Shown here: one piece after another, positions 1-9,285 of the stretch
Layout of the letters: every line of letters begins with the position of its first letter
Numbering within the stretch: the stretch's first letter is position 1
Assembly (NCBI RefSeq): GCF_016899425.1
Contig: NZ_CP045995.1
Span: forward strand, 1,860,001 to 1,924,000
From: Burkholderia sp. MS389
GTDB lineage: Bacteria > Pseudomonadota > Gammaproteobacteria > Burkholderiales > Burkholderiaceae
Length of the DNA: 64,000 nucleotides
Direction: 5' to 3'
Position numbers and translations under genes: made by a program
The notes under the pieces: generated by a model
What the model saw: only the letters and a program-made list of their open reading frames with translations
The model's database searches: none
What the model was told of the DNA's origin: nothing

Positions 1-938
1 AGGCCGGCTTCTTCCCCGGCATCCTGTTCTATCTCGGCGCGTGGTATCCGCCGCGGCAGCGCGCCAAGGCGTTCGCGCTGTTCATGACCGCGCTGTACCT
101 CGCGGGGCTGATCGCCGGCCCCGTGTCGGGCGCGATCCTGTCGTACTTCGACGGCGTGGCCGGCCTGAGCGGCTGGCAATGGCTGTTCGTCGTCGAAGGG
201 CTGCCGAGCAGCGCGCTCGGCCTCGTCGCGCTGCGCTTTCTCGACGACCGGCCGGACGACGCACGCTGGCTGTCTGACGCCGACAAGGCCGCGCTGCGCG
301 CCGCGCACGCGCAGGCCGAAGCCGGTACGCCGGCCGCGAACGCAGCGCGACCGCTACTCGCACATCGCGATTTCTGGCTGCTGTGCGCGGCCAATTTCGC
401 AATCGCGGCCGCCGGCTACGCGCTCGTGTTCTGGATGCCCGTGATCCTGCATCGCGGCGGCCTGCATGGCGCGATGCAGATCGGGCTGCTGTCCGCGCTG
501 CCGTACCTGTGCGGCATCGTCGGCATGCTCGCGATGGGCTGGCGCACCGAGCGCCGGCGCGAATGGCGCAAGCACGGCGCCGTCGCGATGCTCGCGTGCG
601 CGGCGGCCCTCGCCGGCCTCGCGAGCAGCGCCGGCACGTCGCACCTGATGATCGCGCTGTGCATCGCGGTCGCCACGCACGCCGCGGCGCTGCCCGCGTT
701 CTGGGTGCTGCCGGGGCTCGCGCTGCCGAAGCGCTCGATGGCGGTCGCGATCGCGGCGATCACGATGACCGGCGCGATCGGCGGATTCGCGAGCCCGTTC
801 CTGATGGGCGTGCTCAACACGGCCACCGGGTCGATGCGCGGCGGCCTCTATTTCAATGCCGCGCTGCTGGCGGCCGGCGCGTTCGCGTTGCTCGGCACGC
901 TGCGCGCCCGCGCGGCGGCGCGCGCGAACGTCGGCTGA
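1..938 (+). CDS. MFS transporter, C-terminal part (5' end outside window)
   Basis: The reading frame is open from base 3 to the stop at 936-938 and gives 311 residues. Strongly hydrophobic stretches alternate with short polar loops, and a central charged loop (roughly residues 75-115) separates two halves, as in major facilitator permeases. The arrangement resembles the anion:cation symporter type that carries organic acids; substrate is not readable. About 120 N-terminal residues of a normal 430-residue permease must lie upstream. The gene ends 37 bp before an acyl-CoA dehydrogenase on the same strand, so it probably imports the acid or ester handled by the next two enzymes. That link is inferred from position only. 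Confidence 0.8.
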   Translation, partial: AGFFPGILFYLGAWYPPRQRAKAFALFMTALYLAGLIAGPVSGAILSYFDGVAGLSGWQWLFVVEGLPSSALGLVALRFLDDRPDDARWLSDADKAALRAAHAQAEAGTPAANAARPLLAHRDFWLLCAANFAIAAAGYALVFWMPVILHRGGLHGAMQIGLLSALPYLCGIVGMLAMGWRTERRREWRKHGAVAMLACAAALAGLASSAGTSHLMIALCIAVATHAAALPAFWVLPGLALPKRSMAVAIAAITMTGAIGGFASPFLMGVLNTATGSMRGGLYFNAALLAAGAFALLGTLRARAAARANVG

Positions 939-975
939 CGGCACGCCTTCTTCCCCCCTGTACGGACCCACCCTC

Positions 976-2130
976 ATGAATTTCGACCTCGAACTCGAAC
1001 ACCGGATGATCCGGGACCTCGTCGCACGTTTCGTGAAGGACGAACTGATTCCGCTCGAAGCGGCGGTGATGGCGCGCGAGGCCGACGGCCAGCGTTTCGG
1101 GCTGCTCGCCGACGAGCGCGCGCACCTCGACGAGCGCTCGCGGCAACTCGGCCTGTGGGGACTCGACGCGCCGCTCGACGTGGGCGGCTCGGACCTGCCG
1201 GCCGTCGCGATGGTCGGCGTGAACGAAGCGATCGGCACGACCGTGACCCCGTACATCCTGCCGCCCGACTCGCCGAACCTGCGGATGCTGTGCGATGCGG
1301 CCGACGCGGCGCAACGTGCGCGCTATCTCGACCCGTACGCACGCGGCGCCACGCGCGCGGCAATGGCGATCTCCGAGCCGGGCGCCGGCTCCGATCCGGG
1401 TGCGCTGTCGACGATGGCCGTGCGCGATGGCGACACCTGGGTGCTGAACGGCCGGAAGATCTGGATCAGCCACGCGGCCGAAGCCGACTGGACGATCGTG
1501 ATGGCGCTGACCGATCGCAGCAAGGGCAAGCGCGGCGGCATGTCGGCGTTCATCGTCGAGCGCGACACGCCGGGCTTCGTCATCGAGCGCCGGATCCCGA
1601 TGATCGGCGGCCTGTCGACCTACGAAATCGTGCTGGAAGACTGCCGCATTCCCGCCGCGCAATTGCTGGGCCGGGAAGGCGCCGGCTTCGCGCCGATGCA
1701 GGCCCGGCTCGCGAACCGGCGGCTGGAGATGGCCGCATGGTGCATCGGCCGCGCCGAGCGCGCGGTCGCGCTGCTGTGCGACCATGCGAAACAGCGCACG
1801 ACCTTCGGCGTGCCGCTCGCGGAGCGCCAGGCGGTCCAGTGGTGGGTCGCCGACGCGCTCACGCAGATCCATGCGTGCCGCCTGATGACCTACGAAGCGG
1901 CCGCGCGCGTGGATGCCGGGCAGGATGCACGCACGCAGATCTCGATGGTCAAGGTGTTCGCGACCGAAATGGCGTCGACCGTCATCGATCATGCGATGCA
2001 GACGCTCGGCGCGATGGGCATGACGAAGGAAATGCCGTTGCAACAGATGGCCAGCGAAGCGCGGCTGATGCGCATCTTCGAAGGCCCGACCGAGGTGCAC
2101 CGTTGGGTCGTCGCGCGCAGCGTGCTCTGA
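976..2130 (+). CDS. Acyl-CoA dehydrogenase family protein
   Basis: A 384-residue flavoprotein of the acyl-CoA dehydrogenase fold, which introduces an alpha,beta double bond into an acyl-CoA using FAD. The N-terminal helical domain is followed by the middle-domain motif AMAISEPGAGSDPGA and, near the C-terminus, by MRIFEGPTEVHRW, the family signature next to the FAD/substrate pocket. Length is normal. I start at the ATG at 976 because the sequence from MNFDLELEH onward looks like the family N-terminus, whereas the longer frame upstream is arginine-rich noise; no strong ribosome site is visible. It lies between a transporter and an esterase. The substrate is unknown; a short or branched acyl-CoA is likely. 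Confidence 0.85.
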   Translation: MNFDLELEHRMIRDLVARFVKDELIPLEAAVMAREADGQRFGLLADERAHLDERSRQLGLWGLDAPLDVGGSDLPAVAMVGVNEAIGTTVTPYILPPDSPNLRMLCDAADAAQRARYLDPYARGATRAAMAISEPGAGSDPGALSTMAVRDGDTWVLNGRKIWISHAAEADWTIVMALTDRSKGKRGGMSAFIVERDTPGFVIERRIPMIGGLSTYEIVLEDCRIPAAQLLGREGAGFAPMQARLANRRLEMAAWCIGRAERAVALLCDHAKQRTTFGVPLAERQAVQWWVADALTQIHACRLMTYEAAARVDAGQDARTQISMVKVFATEMASTVIDHAMQTLGAMGMTKEMPLQQMASEARLMRIFEGPTEVHRWVVARSVL

Positions 2131-2168
2131 CCGCGGCGCACCGCCCACTTCCACGATGGAGCCCTGCG

Positions 2169-3107
2169 TTGAACACCCTGCCTCTCGTCGATCCCGAAAT
2201 CCGCCCGCTGCTCGAGACCTGGCCGACCGTCACGCTCAGCGCCGACAACCTCGCACAGTCGCGGCAGCGCGTGCTGCCGCTGCCGCCGCCCGACCCGGCC
2301 GGCAGCACGCTCGAACGCCGCACGGTACCCGGTCCTGCCGGCGCGCCGGACGTCCCGGTCCTCGTCTATTTGCCCGACGGCCATGCGCGCCCGCTGCCGG
2401 CGATCGTCCACCTGCACGGCGGCGGCTACGTGCGCGGCGCGGCGAAGGAGCTCGAAGCGGTGCACCGGTCGCTCGTGACGCAGCTCGGCTGCGCGCTGAT
2501 CTCGGTCGACTACCGTCTCGCGCCGGAAACCGTGTTTCCCGGTGCGATCGAGGACTGCTACGCGGCGCTCGGCTGGGTGTTCCGTCACGCCGACACGCTC
2601 GGCATCGACGCCGCGCGGATCGGCGCGGCGGGCGAAAGCGCGGGCGGCGGGCTCGCCGCCGCGCTGGCGCTGCTGGCCCGCGACCGCGGCGAATTCCCGC
2701 TCGCGTTCCAGCACCTGATCTATCCGATGCTCGACGATCGCACCTGCACGCGCACGCCGCATCCGCATGCCGGCGAATTTATCTGGCATGCGGCCAACAA
2801 CCGGTTCGGCTGGACCGCGTTGCTCGGTCACGCGCCGGGCATCGACGGCGTGTCGCCGTACGCGGCCGCCGCGCGCGCCACGCGACTCGACGGCCTGCCG
2901 CCCACGTTCCTGTCGGTCGGCTCGCTCGACCTGTTCCTCGACGAAAATCTCGACTACGCGCAGCGCCTGCTGCGCGCGGGCGTGCCGACCGAGCTGCACG
3001 TGCTGCCCGGCGGCGTACACGGATTCGACCTCGTACCCGGCGCGCGGGTCTCGGAAACGGCGCGCCGCCTGAGCCACGACGCGCTGCGCCGCTTCCTGCA
3101 CGGCTGA
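2169..3107 (+). CDS. Alpha/beta hydrolase, hormone-sensitive-lipase (HSL) type esterase
   Basis: A 312-residue carboxylesterase-like enzyme. The oxyanion-hole motif HLHGGGYVRG near residue 80, followed by DYRLAPE and the nucleophile elbow GESAGGG near residue 157, define the HSL (family IV) group; a GVHGF motif near the end supplies the catalytic histidine. The start is TTG at 2169: GGAG at 2158-2161 sits seven bases before it, and the protein from LNTLPLVDPEIRP onward looks like the family N-terminus. It follows the acyl-CoA dehydrogenase by 38 bp, so the two are probably co-transcribed. The substrate is not readable. Confidence 0.85.
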   Translation: MNTLPLVDPEIRPLLETWPTVTLSADNLAQSRQRVLPLPPPDPAGSTLERRTVPGPAGAPDVPVLVYLPDGHARPLPAIVHLHGGGYVRGAAKELEAVHRSLVTQLGCALISVDYRLAPETVFPGAIEDCYAALGWVFRHADTLGIDAARIGAAGESAGGGLAAALALLARDRGEFPLAFQHLIYPMLDDRTCTRTPHPHAGEFIWHAANNRFGWTALLGHAPGIDGVSPYAAAARATRLDGLPPTFLSVGSLDLFLDENLDYAQRLLRAGVPTELHVLPGGVHGFDLVPGARVSETARRLSHDALRRFLHG

Positions 3108-3117
3108 CGAAAACGAC

Positions 3118-3139
3118 GCGGGCGGCCGAAGCCGCCCGC
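3118..3139. terminator. Hairpin between converging genes
   Basis: GCGGGCGGC (3118-3126), a CGAA loop and GCCGCCCGC (3131-3139) form a nine-pair stem between the esterase (+) and prpF (-). On the minus strand it is followed by a short TTTT run, so it is best placed to end the prp transcript. The T-run is weak. Confidence 0.55.
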
Positions 3140-3165
3140 ATCCGCGTCGATCCCGACGACGACGC

Positions 3166-4356
3166 TCAGAACGCGTCGCCCGGCACCCGCACCCAGCCTT
3201 CCATCAGCACGCGCGCGCTGCGGCTCATGATCGCCTTCGTGACGGCCCATTCGCCGTTTTCGCGCCGCGCTTGCGCGCCGACGCGCAGCGTGCCCGACGG
3301 ATGCCCGAAGCGCACCGCATTGCGTTCGCCGCCGCCCGCCGCGAGATTGACGAGCGTGCCCGGGATCGCCGCGGCCGTGCCGATCGCGACCGCCGCCGTG
3401 CCCATCATCGCGTGGTGCAGCTTGCCCATCGACATCGCGCGCACCAGCAGGTCGACGTCGCCCGCGTTCACGCGCTTGCCGCTCGACGCGACGTAGTCGG
3501 CCGGCTTCGCGACGAACGCGATCTTCGGCGTGTGCTGCCGCGTCGCGATTTCGTCGAGCGTGTCGATCAGGCCCATCCGCAGCGCGCCGTGCGCGCGGAT
3601 CGTCTCGAATTTCTCGAGCGCCTTCGGGTCGCCGTTGATCGCGTCCTGCAATTCCGTGCCCGTATAGCCGATCGCTTCCGCGTCGACGAAGATCGTCGGG
3701 ATCCCCGCGTTGATCATCGTCGCCTTCAGCGTGCCGATGCCCGGCACGGCCAGATCGTCGACGAGGTTGCCGGTCGGGAACATCGAGCCGCCCGCGCCTT
3801 CTTCCTCGGCGGCCGGGTCCATGAATTCGAGCTGCACTTCGGCGGCCGGGAACGTGACGCCGTCCAGTTCGAAGTCGCCCGTCTCCTGCACCGCGCCGTT
3901 CACGATCGGCACGTGCGCGACGATCGTCTTGCCGATGTTCGCCTGCCAGATCCGCACGGTCGCGACGCCGTCGCGCGGCACGCGCGCCGGATCGACGAGC
4001 CCGCCGCCAATCGCGAACGGGCCAACCGCCGCCGACAGGTTGCCGCAGTTGCCCGTCCAGTCGACGAACGCCTTGTCGATCGCGACCTGGCCGAACAGGT
4101 AGTCGACGTCATGACCGGGCCGCGTGCTCTTCGACACGATCACCGTCTTGCTGGTGGACGACGTCGCGCCGCCCATCCCGTCGATCTGCTTGCCGTACGG
4201 ATCGGGGCTGCCGATCACGCGCAGCAGCAGCGCGTCGCGCGCGGCGCCCGGCGTCTGCGCGGCATCCGGCAGGTCCTGCAGCCGGAAGAACACGCCCTTG
4301 CTGGTGCCGCCGCGCATGTAGGTCGCGGGAATCCTGATTTGAGGAATGTGAGCCAT
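3166..4356 (-). CDS. prpF: 2-methylaconitate cis-trans isomerase PrpF (AcnD accessory protein)
   Basis: A 396-residue protein starting MAHIPQIRIPATYMRGGTSK, the characteristic PrpF opening; RGGTSKG and the later MGKLHHAMMGTAAVAIGTAA are family hallmarks. PrpF has the DapF/proline-racemase fold and isomerises the trans-2-methylaconitate made by AcnD, so that aconitase can complete conversion to 2-methylisocitrate in propionyl-CoA catabolism. It lies 24 bp downstream of acnD on the same strand and ends the prp operon. Length and context are those of a functional gene; I see no frameshift. Confidence 0.96.
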   Translation of the reverse strand: MAHIPQIRIPATYMRGGTSKGVFFRLQDLPDAAQTPGAARDALLLRVIGSPDPYGKQIDGMGGATSSTSKTVIVSKSTRPGHDVDYLFGQVAIDKAFVDWTGNCGNLSAAVGPFAIGGGLVDPARVPRDGVATVRIWQANIGKTIVAHVPIVNGAVQETGDFELDGVTFPAAEVQLEFMDPAAEEEGAGGSMFPTGNLVDDLAVPGIGTLKATMINAGIPTIFVDAEAIGYTGTELQDAINGDPKALEKFETIRAHGALRMGLIDTLDEIATRQHTPKIAFVAKPADYVASSGKRVNAGDVDLLVRAMSMGKLHHAMMGTAAVAIGTAAAIPGTLVNLAAGGGERNAVRFGHPSGTLRVGAQARRENGEWAVTKAIMSRSARVLMEGWVRVPGDAF

Positions 4357-4380
4357 GTCTGTGTTCCCAATGTGCGCCGG

Positions 4381-6975
4381 TCAGGCGGCCTGCGACGATT
4401 CGAGGAAGTCCTGCGCGAAACGCTGCAGCACGCCACCCGCTTCGTAGATCGACACTTCCTCGGCCGTATCGAGCCGGCACGTCATCGGCACTTCCACGCG
4501 TTCGCCGTTCCTGCGGTGAATCACGAGCGTCAGGTCGGCGCGGGGCGTGCGCTCGCCGACCACGTCGAAGGTCTCGGTGCCGTCGATGCCGAGCGTCGTC
4601 CGGTTGGTGCCCGGCTTGAACTCGAGCGGCAGCACGCCCATCCCGATCAGGTTCGTGCGGTGAATCCGCTCGAAACCTTCGGCGGCGATCGCCTCGACGC
4701 CCGCGAGCCGCACGCCCTTCGCGGCCCAGTCGCGCGACGAGCCCTGGCCGTAGTCGGCGCCGGCCACGACGATCAGCGGCTGCTTGCGATTCATGTACGT
4801 CTCGATCGCTTCCCACATCCGCATGACCTCGCCTTCCGGCTCGACGCGCGCGAGCGAACCTTTCTTCACCGCGCCATCGACGACCGCCATCTCGTTGACG
4901 AGCGTCGGGTTCGCGAAGGTCGCACGCTGCGCGGTCAGGTGGTCGCCGCGGTGCGTCGCGTACGAGTTGAAGTCTTCTTCCGGCAGGCCCATCTTCGCGA
5001 GGTATTCGCCGGCCGCGCTATCCGGCAGGATCGCGTTCGACGGCGACAGGTGGTCGGTCGTGATGTTGTCGCCGAGCACCGCGAGCGGACGCATGCCCTT
5101 CAACGTGCGCTCGCCGGCCAGCGCGCCTTCCCAGTACGGCGGGCGGCGGATATACGTGCTCTGCGCACGCCAGTCGTACAGCGGCGCCGCGCGCTCGCCT
5201 GCGTCGGCGCTGCGCGCGAACATCGGCTCGTAGACCTTGCGGAACTGCTCGGGCTTCACGCTCGACGCGACGATCGCATCGATCTCCTCGTCGGTCGGCC
5301 AGATGTCCTTCAGCGTGACGGGCTTGCCGTCCTGATCGTGACCCAGCACGTCCTTCTCGATGTCGAAGCGGATCGTGCCGGCGATCGCGTAGGCGACCAC
5401 GAGCGGCGGCGACGCGAGGAACGCCTGCTTCGCATACGGGTGAATGCGGCCGTCGAAGTTGCGGTTGCCGGACAGCACGGCGGTCGCGTACAGGTCACGC
5501 TCGACGATCTCCCGCTGGATCTTCGGATCGAGCGCGCCCGACATCCCGTTGCAGGTCGTGCATGCGAACGCGACGATGCCGAAGCCGAGCTTCTCGAGTT
5601 CCGGCAGCAGGCTCGCTTCTTCCAGATACAGCTCGACCGCCTTCGAGCCCGGCGCGAGCGAACTCTTGACCCATGGCTTGCGCGTCAGGCCCTTCGCGTT
5701 CGCGTTGCGGGCGAGCAAGGCCGCGGCAATCACGTTGCGCGGGTTGCTGGTGTTCGTGCAGCTCGTGATCGCGGCGATGATCACCGCGCCGTCGGGCATC
5801 TCGCCCGGCTTCTCTTCCCACTGACCGGCAATCCCGCGCGCGGCGAGATCGGACGTCGGCAGCCGCTTGTGCGGGTTCGACGGGCCGGCCATGTTGCGCA
5901 CGACGCTCGACAGGTCGAACGTCAGCGTGCGCTCGTATTGCGCATTGGCGAGCGTATCGGCCCACAGGCCCGCCGCCTTCGCGTAGGTCTCGACCAGCTT
6001 CACCTGCTCGTCGCTGCGGCCGGTGAGGCGCAGATAGTCGGTCGTCTGGCCGTCGATGAAGAACATCGCGGCCGTCGCGCCGTATTCGGGCGCCATGTTC
6101 GAGATCGTCGCGCGATCGCCGAGCGTGAGGCTCGCCGCGCCAACGCCCCGGAACTCCAGGTACGCGCCGACCACCTTCTCCTTGCGCAGGAACTCGGTCA
6201 ATGCGAGCACCACGTCGGTCGCGGTGATGCCGGGCTGGCGCTTGCCGGTCAACTCGACGCCGACGATGTCGGGCAGGCGCATCCACGACGCGCGGCCGAG
6301 CATCACGTTCTCGGCTTCGAGCCCGCCGACGCCGATCGCGATCACGCCGAGCGCATCGACGTGCGGCGTGTGGCTGTCGGTGCCGACGCAGGTGTCCGGG
6401 AACGCTACGCCATCCTGCACCTGGATCACCGGCGACATCTTCTCGAGGTTGATCTGGTGCATGATGCCGTTGCCCGGCGGGATCACGTCGACGTTCTCGA
6501 ACGCCTTCTTCGTCCACTCGATGAAGTGGAAGCGATCCTCGTTGCGGCGATCCTCGATCGCGCGGTTCTTCGCGAATGCGTCCGGATCGAAGCCGCCGCA
6601 TTCGACGGCGAGCGAGTGGTCGACGATCAGTTGGACGGGCACGACCGGGTTCACCTTCGCCGGGTCGCCGCCGCCGTCCGCGATCGCGTCGCGCAGGCCC
6701 GCGAGATCGACAAGCGCCGTCTGTCCGAGGATGTCGTGGCACACCACGCGCGCCGGGAACCACGGGAAATCGCGTTCGCGCTTGCGCTCGATGATCTGCT
6801 TCAGCGAATCGGCGAGGATCGCCGGATCGCAGCGGCGCACGAGGTTTTCGGCGAGCACGCGCGACGTGTACGGCAGCGTGTCATACGCGCCGGGCGCGAT
6901 CGCGTCGACCGCGGCACGCGCGTCGAAATAGTCCAGCGACGTGCCGGGCAGGGGTTTGCGGTTGGCGGTATTCAT
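4381..6975 (-). CDS. acnD: Fe/S-dependent 2-methylisocitrate dehydratase AcnD
   Basis: An 864-residue aconitase-superfamily enzyme that dehydrates 2-methylcitrate to 2-methylaconitate. Cluster ligands are visible in ITSCTNTSNPRN and FACTTCNGMSGALDPKIQ, and the C-terminal swivel domain carries GADYGQGSSRDWAAKG. The start MNTANRKPLPGTSLDYFDAR is typical of AcnD, as is the pairing with prpF; the PrpD-type enzyme is absent here. It is the third gene of the prpB-prpC-acnD-prpF operon, 81 bp after prpC, with a strong intergenic hairpin in that gap. Confidence 0.96.
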   Translation of the reverse strand: MNTANRKPLPGTSLDYFDARAAVDAIAPGAYDTLPYTSRVLAENLVRRCDPAILADSLKQIIERKRERDFPWFPARVVCHDILGQTALVDLAGLRDAIADGGGDPAKVNPVVPVQLIVDHSLAVECGGFDPDAFAKNRAIEDRRNEDRFHFIEWTKKAFENVDVIPPGNGIMHQINLEKMSPVIQVQDGVAFPDTCVGTDSHTPHVDALGVIAIGVGGLEAENVMLGRASWMRLPDIVGVELTGKRQPGITATDVVLALTEFLRKEKVVGAYLEFRGVGAASLTLGDRATISNMAPEYGATAAMFFIDGQTTDYLRLTGRSDEQVKLVETYAKAAGLWADTLANAQYERTLTFDLSSVVRNMAGPSNPHKRLPTSDLAARGIAGQWEEKPGEMPDGAVIIAAITSCTNTSNPRNVIAAALLARNANAKGLTRKPWVKSSLAPGSKAVELYLEEASLLPELEKLGFGIVAFACTTCNGMSGALDPKIQREIVERDLYATAVLSGNRNFDGRIHPYAKQAFLASPPLVVAYAIAGTIRFDIEKDVLGHDQDGKPVTLKDIWPTDEEIDAIVASSVKPEQFRKVYEPMFARSADAGERAAPLYDWRAQSTYIRRPPYWEGALAGERTLKGMRPLAVLGDNITTDHLSPSNAILPDSAAGEYLAKMGLPEEDFNSYATHRGDHLTAQRATFANPTLVNEMAVVDGAVKKGSLARVEPEGEVMRMWEAIETYMNRKQPLIVVAGADYGQGSSRDWAAKGVRLAGVEAIAAEGFERIHRTNLIGMGVLPLEFKPGTNRTTLGIDGTETFDVVGERTPRADLTLVIHRRNGERVEVPMTCRLDTAEEVSIYEAGGVLQRFAQDFLESSQAA

Positions 6976-7010
6976 GATGTGGGGCGGAATTCGGGGTAAG
7001 ACGTGCCGCG

Positions 7011-7044
7011 TGCGCCGGCCGCCCGCATCACGGGCGCCGGCGCA
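7011..7044 (-). other. Intercistronic hairpin between prpC and acnD
   Basis: TGCGCCGG (7011-7018) pairs with CCGGCGCA (7037-7044), and the inner bases (CCGCCCG against CGGGCG) extend the stem. It lies in the 81-bp gap of an otherwise tightly packed operon and has no T-run, so RNA stabilisation or partial attenuation is more likely than termination. Confidence 0.45.
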
Positions 7045-7056
7045 TGCGGCGGACGA

Positions 7057-8229
7057 TCAGCGCTTCTCGATCGGCACGAACTGCAGGTCTTCCGGACCGG
7101 TGTAGTTCGCGCTCGGGCGGATGATCTTGTTGTCGATGCGCTGCTCGATGATGTGCGCGCTCCAGCCCGACGTGCGCGAGATCACGAACAGCGGCGTGAA
7201 CATCGCGGTCGGTACGCCCATCATGTGATACGACACCGCGCTGAACCAGTCGAGGTTCGGGAACATCTTCTTCGCGTCCCACATCACCGATTCCAGGCGC
7301 TCGGCGATGCTGTACAGCTTGGTGTCGCCCGCTTCCTTCGACAGCTTGTGCGCGACGCCCTTGATCACCTTGTTGCGCGGATCGGAGATCGTGTAGACCG
7401 GATGGCCGAAGCCGATCACGACTTCCTTGTTCTCGACGCGGCGGCGGATGTCGGCTTCGGCGTCGTCCGGCGAGCTGTAGCGGCTCTGGATCTCGTACGC
7501 GACTTCGTTCGCGCCGCCGTGCTTCGGCCCGCGCAGCGCGCCGATCGCGCCGGTGATCGCCGAGTAGATGTCCGAGCCCGTGCCCGCGATCACGCGACCG
7601 GTGAACGTCGACGCGTTGAATTCGTGCTCCGCGTACAGGATCAGCGACGTGTGCATCGCCTCGACCCACGACTTCGACGGCGTCTTGCCGTGCAACAGGT
7701 GCAGGAAGTGGCCGCCGATCGAGTCGTCGTCGGTTTCCGTCTCGATGCGCTTGCCGTTGTGCGAGAAGTGATACCAGTACAGCAGCATCGAACCGAGCGA
7801 CGCCATCAGGCGGTCGGCGATGTCGCGCGCGCCCGGCAGGTTGTGGTCGTCCTTCTCCGGCAGCACGGTGCCGAGCACCGACACGCCGGTACGCATCACG
7901 TCCATCGGGTGAGCCGACGCCGGAATCTGTTCGAGCGCGGCCTTCAGCGCGCTCGGCAAGCCGCGCAGCGCGCGCAGCTTGGTCTTGTACGCGGCCAGTT
8001 CGGTCAGGTTCGGCAGCGTGCCGTGCACGAGCAGATGCGCGATTTCCTCGAATTCGCACGATTCGGCGACGTCGAGAATGTCGTAGCCGCGATAGTGGAG
8101 GTCGTTGCCGGTCTTGCCGACCGTGCACAGCGCCGTGTTGCCGGCCGTCACGCCTGACAGCGCCACCGACTTCTTCGGCTTGAATGCGCCTGCGGCGGCC
8201 GGTGCTGCTGCGTCTTTCGTCTCGCTCAT
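7057..8229 (-). CDS. prpC: 2-methylcitrate synthase PrpC
   Basis: A 390-residue citrate-synthase family enzyme that condenses propionyl-CoA with oxaloacetate to 2-methylcitrate. Family motifs include HYRGYDILDVAESCEFEEIAHLL near the N-terminus, GAIGALRGPKHGGANEVA with the catalytic histidine region, and VIGFGHPVYTISDPRN. I use the ATG at 8229 (MSETKDA) because AGAAGGA lies just before it; an in-frame TTG five codons upstream overlaps that ribosome site. It is the second gene of the prp operon, 40 bp after prpB. Confidence 0.96.
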   Translation of the reverse strand: MSETKDAAAPAAAGAFKPKKSVALSGVTAGNTALCTVGKTGNDLHYRGYDILDVAESCEFEEIAHLLVHGTLPNLTELAAYKTKLRALRGLPSALKAALEQIPASAHPMDVMRTGVSVLGTVLPEKDDHNLPGARDIADRLMASLGSMLLYWYHFSHNGKRIETETDDDSIGGHFLHLLHGKTPSKSWVEAMHTSLILYAEHEFNASTFTGRVIAGTGSDIYSAITGAIGALRGPKHGGANEVAYEIQSRYSSPDDAEADIRRRVENKEVVIGFGHPVYTISDPRNKVIKGVAHKLSKEAGDTKLYSIAERLESVMWDAKKMFPNLDWFSAVSYHMMGVPTAMFTPLFVISRTSGWSAHIIEQRIDNKIIRPSANYTGPEDLQFVPIEKR

Positions 8230-8269
8230 GTTTTCCTTCTCCAATGGGTATCGGGGGGTGCGGGCCGCG

Positions 8270-9163
8270 TTACTTCTTGCCCTGCGCGAACAGTTCGTCG
8301 AGCTTGCGCTCGTATTCGTGATAGCCGAGGAAGTCGTACAGCTCGGCGCGCGTCTGCATCGTCGGCACGGCCGCCTTCTGCGTGCCGTCGCGGCGCAGCG
8401 TCTCGTAGAAGTTCAGCGCGGCCTTGTTCATCGCGCGATACGCGCCGCAGCAGTACAGCGCGATATCGACGTTCGCCTCGCGCAGCTCGTCGACCGTGAA
8501 CAGCGGCGTCGAGCCGAATTCGGTCAGGTTCGCGAGGATCGGCACCTTCACGGCGGCCTTGAAGCGGCGGTAGTCGTCGAGCGTCTTCATCGCTTCCGGG
8601 AAGATCATGTCCGCGCCGGCTTCGACGTACGCGACCGCGCGCTCGATCGCCGAATCGATCCCTTCCGCGGCGGCCGCGTCGGTGCGCGCCATGATCACGA
8701 ACTGGTCGTCGGTGCGCGCGTCGACCGCGGCCTTCACGCGATCGACCATTTCGTCGATCGGCACGACTTCCTTGCCCGGACGGTGGCCGCAGCGCTTCTG
8801 GCCGACCTGGTCCTCGAGGTGCACGGCCGCGACGCCGGCGTTGATGAACGAGCGGACCGTGCGCGCGATGTTGAACGCGCCGCCCCAGCCCGTGTCGATG
8901 TCGACCAGCAGCGGCAGGTCGGTCGCGTTGGTGATCCGGGTCGCGTCGATCAGCACGTCCTCCATCGTGCTGATGCCGAGGTCGGGAATGCCGAGCGAGT
9001 TCGCGGCGACGCCGCCACCCGACAGGTACACGGCCTTGAAGCCGACGGCCTGCGCCATCTTGGCCGCGTACGCGGTGATCGCGCCGACCACCTGCAGCGG
9101 CTGCTCGGCCGCGACTGCCGCGCGGAACTTCGCGCCGGCGCTCTGAAGATGCGTATTGCTCAT
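8270..9163 (-). CDS. prpB: 2-methylisocitrate lyase PrpB
   Basis: A 297-residue isocitrate-lyase superfamily enzyme that cleaves 2-methylisocitrate to pyruvate and succinate. The catalytic loop KRCGHRPGKEV corresponds to the KKCGHR signature with its active-site cysteine; VYLSGGGVAANSLG and DIDTGWGGAFNIART are also typical. It is the first gene of the minus-strand prp operon. GGAGG lies just upstream of the ATG at 9163. A sigma-54 promoter is visible about 30 bp upstream (9194-9210). Confidence 0.96.
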   Translation of the reverse strand: MSNTHLQSAGAKFRAAVAAEQPLQVVGAITAYAAKMAQAVGFKAVYLSGGGVAANSLGIPDLGISTMEDVLIDATRITNATDLPLLVDIDTGWGGAFNIARTVRSFINAGVAAVHLEDQVGQKRCGHRPGKEVVPIDEMVDRVKAAVDARTDDQFVIMARTDAAAAEGIDSAIERAVAYVEAGADMIFPEAMKTLDDYRRFKAAVKVPILANLTEFGSTPLFTVDELREANVDIALYCCGAYRAMNKAALNFYETLRRDGTQKAAVPTMQTRAELYDFLGYHEYERKLDELFAQGKK

Positions 9164-9193
9164 GAACGGCCTCCTGATGGAATGCCCGATAAC

Positions 9194-9210
9194 AGCAAGG
9201 ACCGGGCCAG
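9194..9210 (-). promoter_or_regulatory. Sigma-54 (-24/-12) promoter of the prp operon
   Basis: Read on the minus strand the sequence is CTGGCCCGGTCCTTGCT, which fits the sigma-54 consensus TGGCAC-N5-TTGCW with invariant GG and GC at the right spacing. It lies about 30 bp upstream of prpB, and the divergent gene is a sigma-54 activator. Confidence 0.85.
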
Positions 9211-9285
9211 CTTGCGGAACGTCGCTAACTCACTGATTCTTAAGCGACCGCCGTGGGTGTGGTACCGCCCGGCGATTTCAATTTA

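Noticed and set aside
3271..6999. 1242-codon open frame on the plus strand opposite acnD and prpF
   Set aside because: Its translation is dominated by Arg, Ala, His and Asp with no domain, and it mirrors two well-supported minus-strand genes. Long antisense frames are expected at this GC content.
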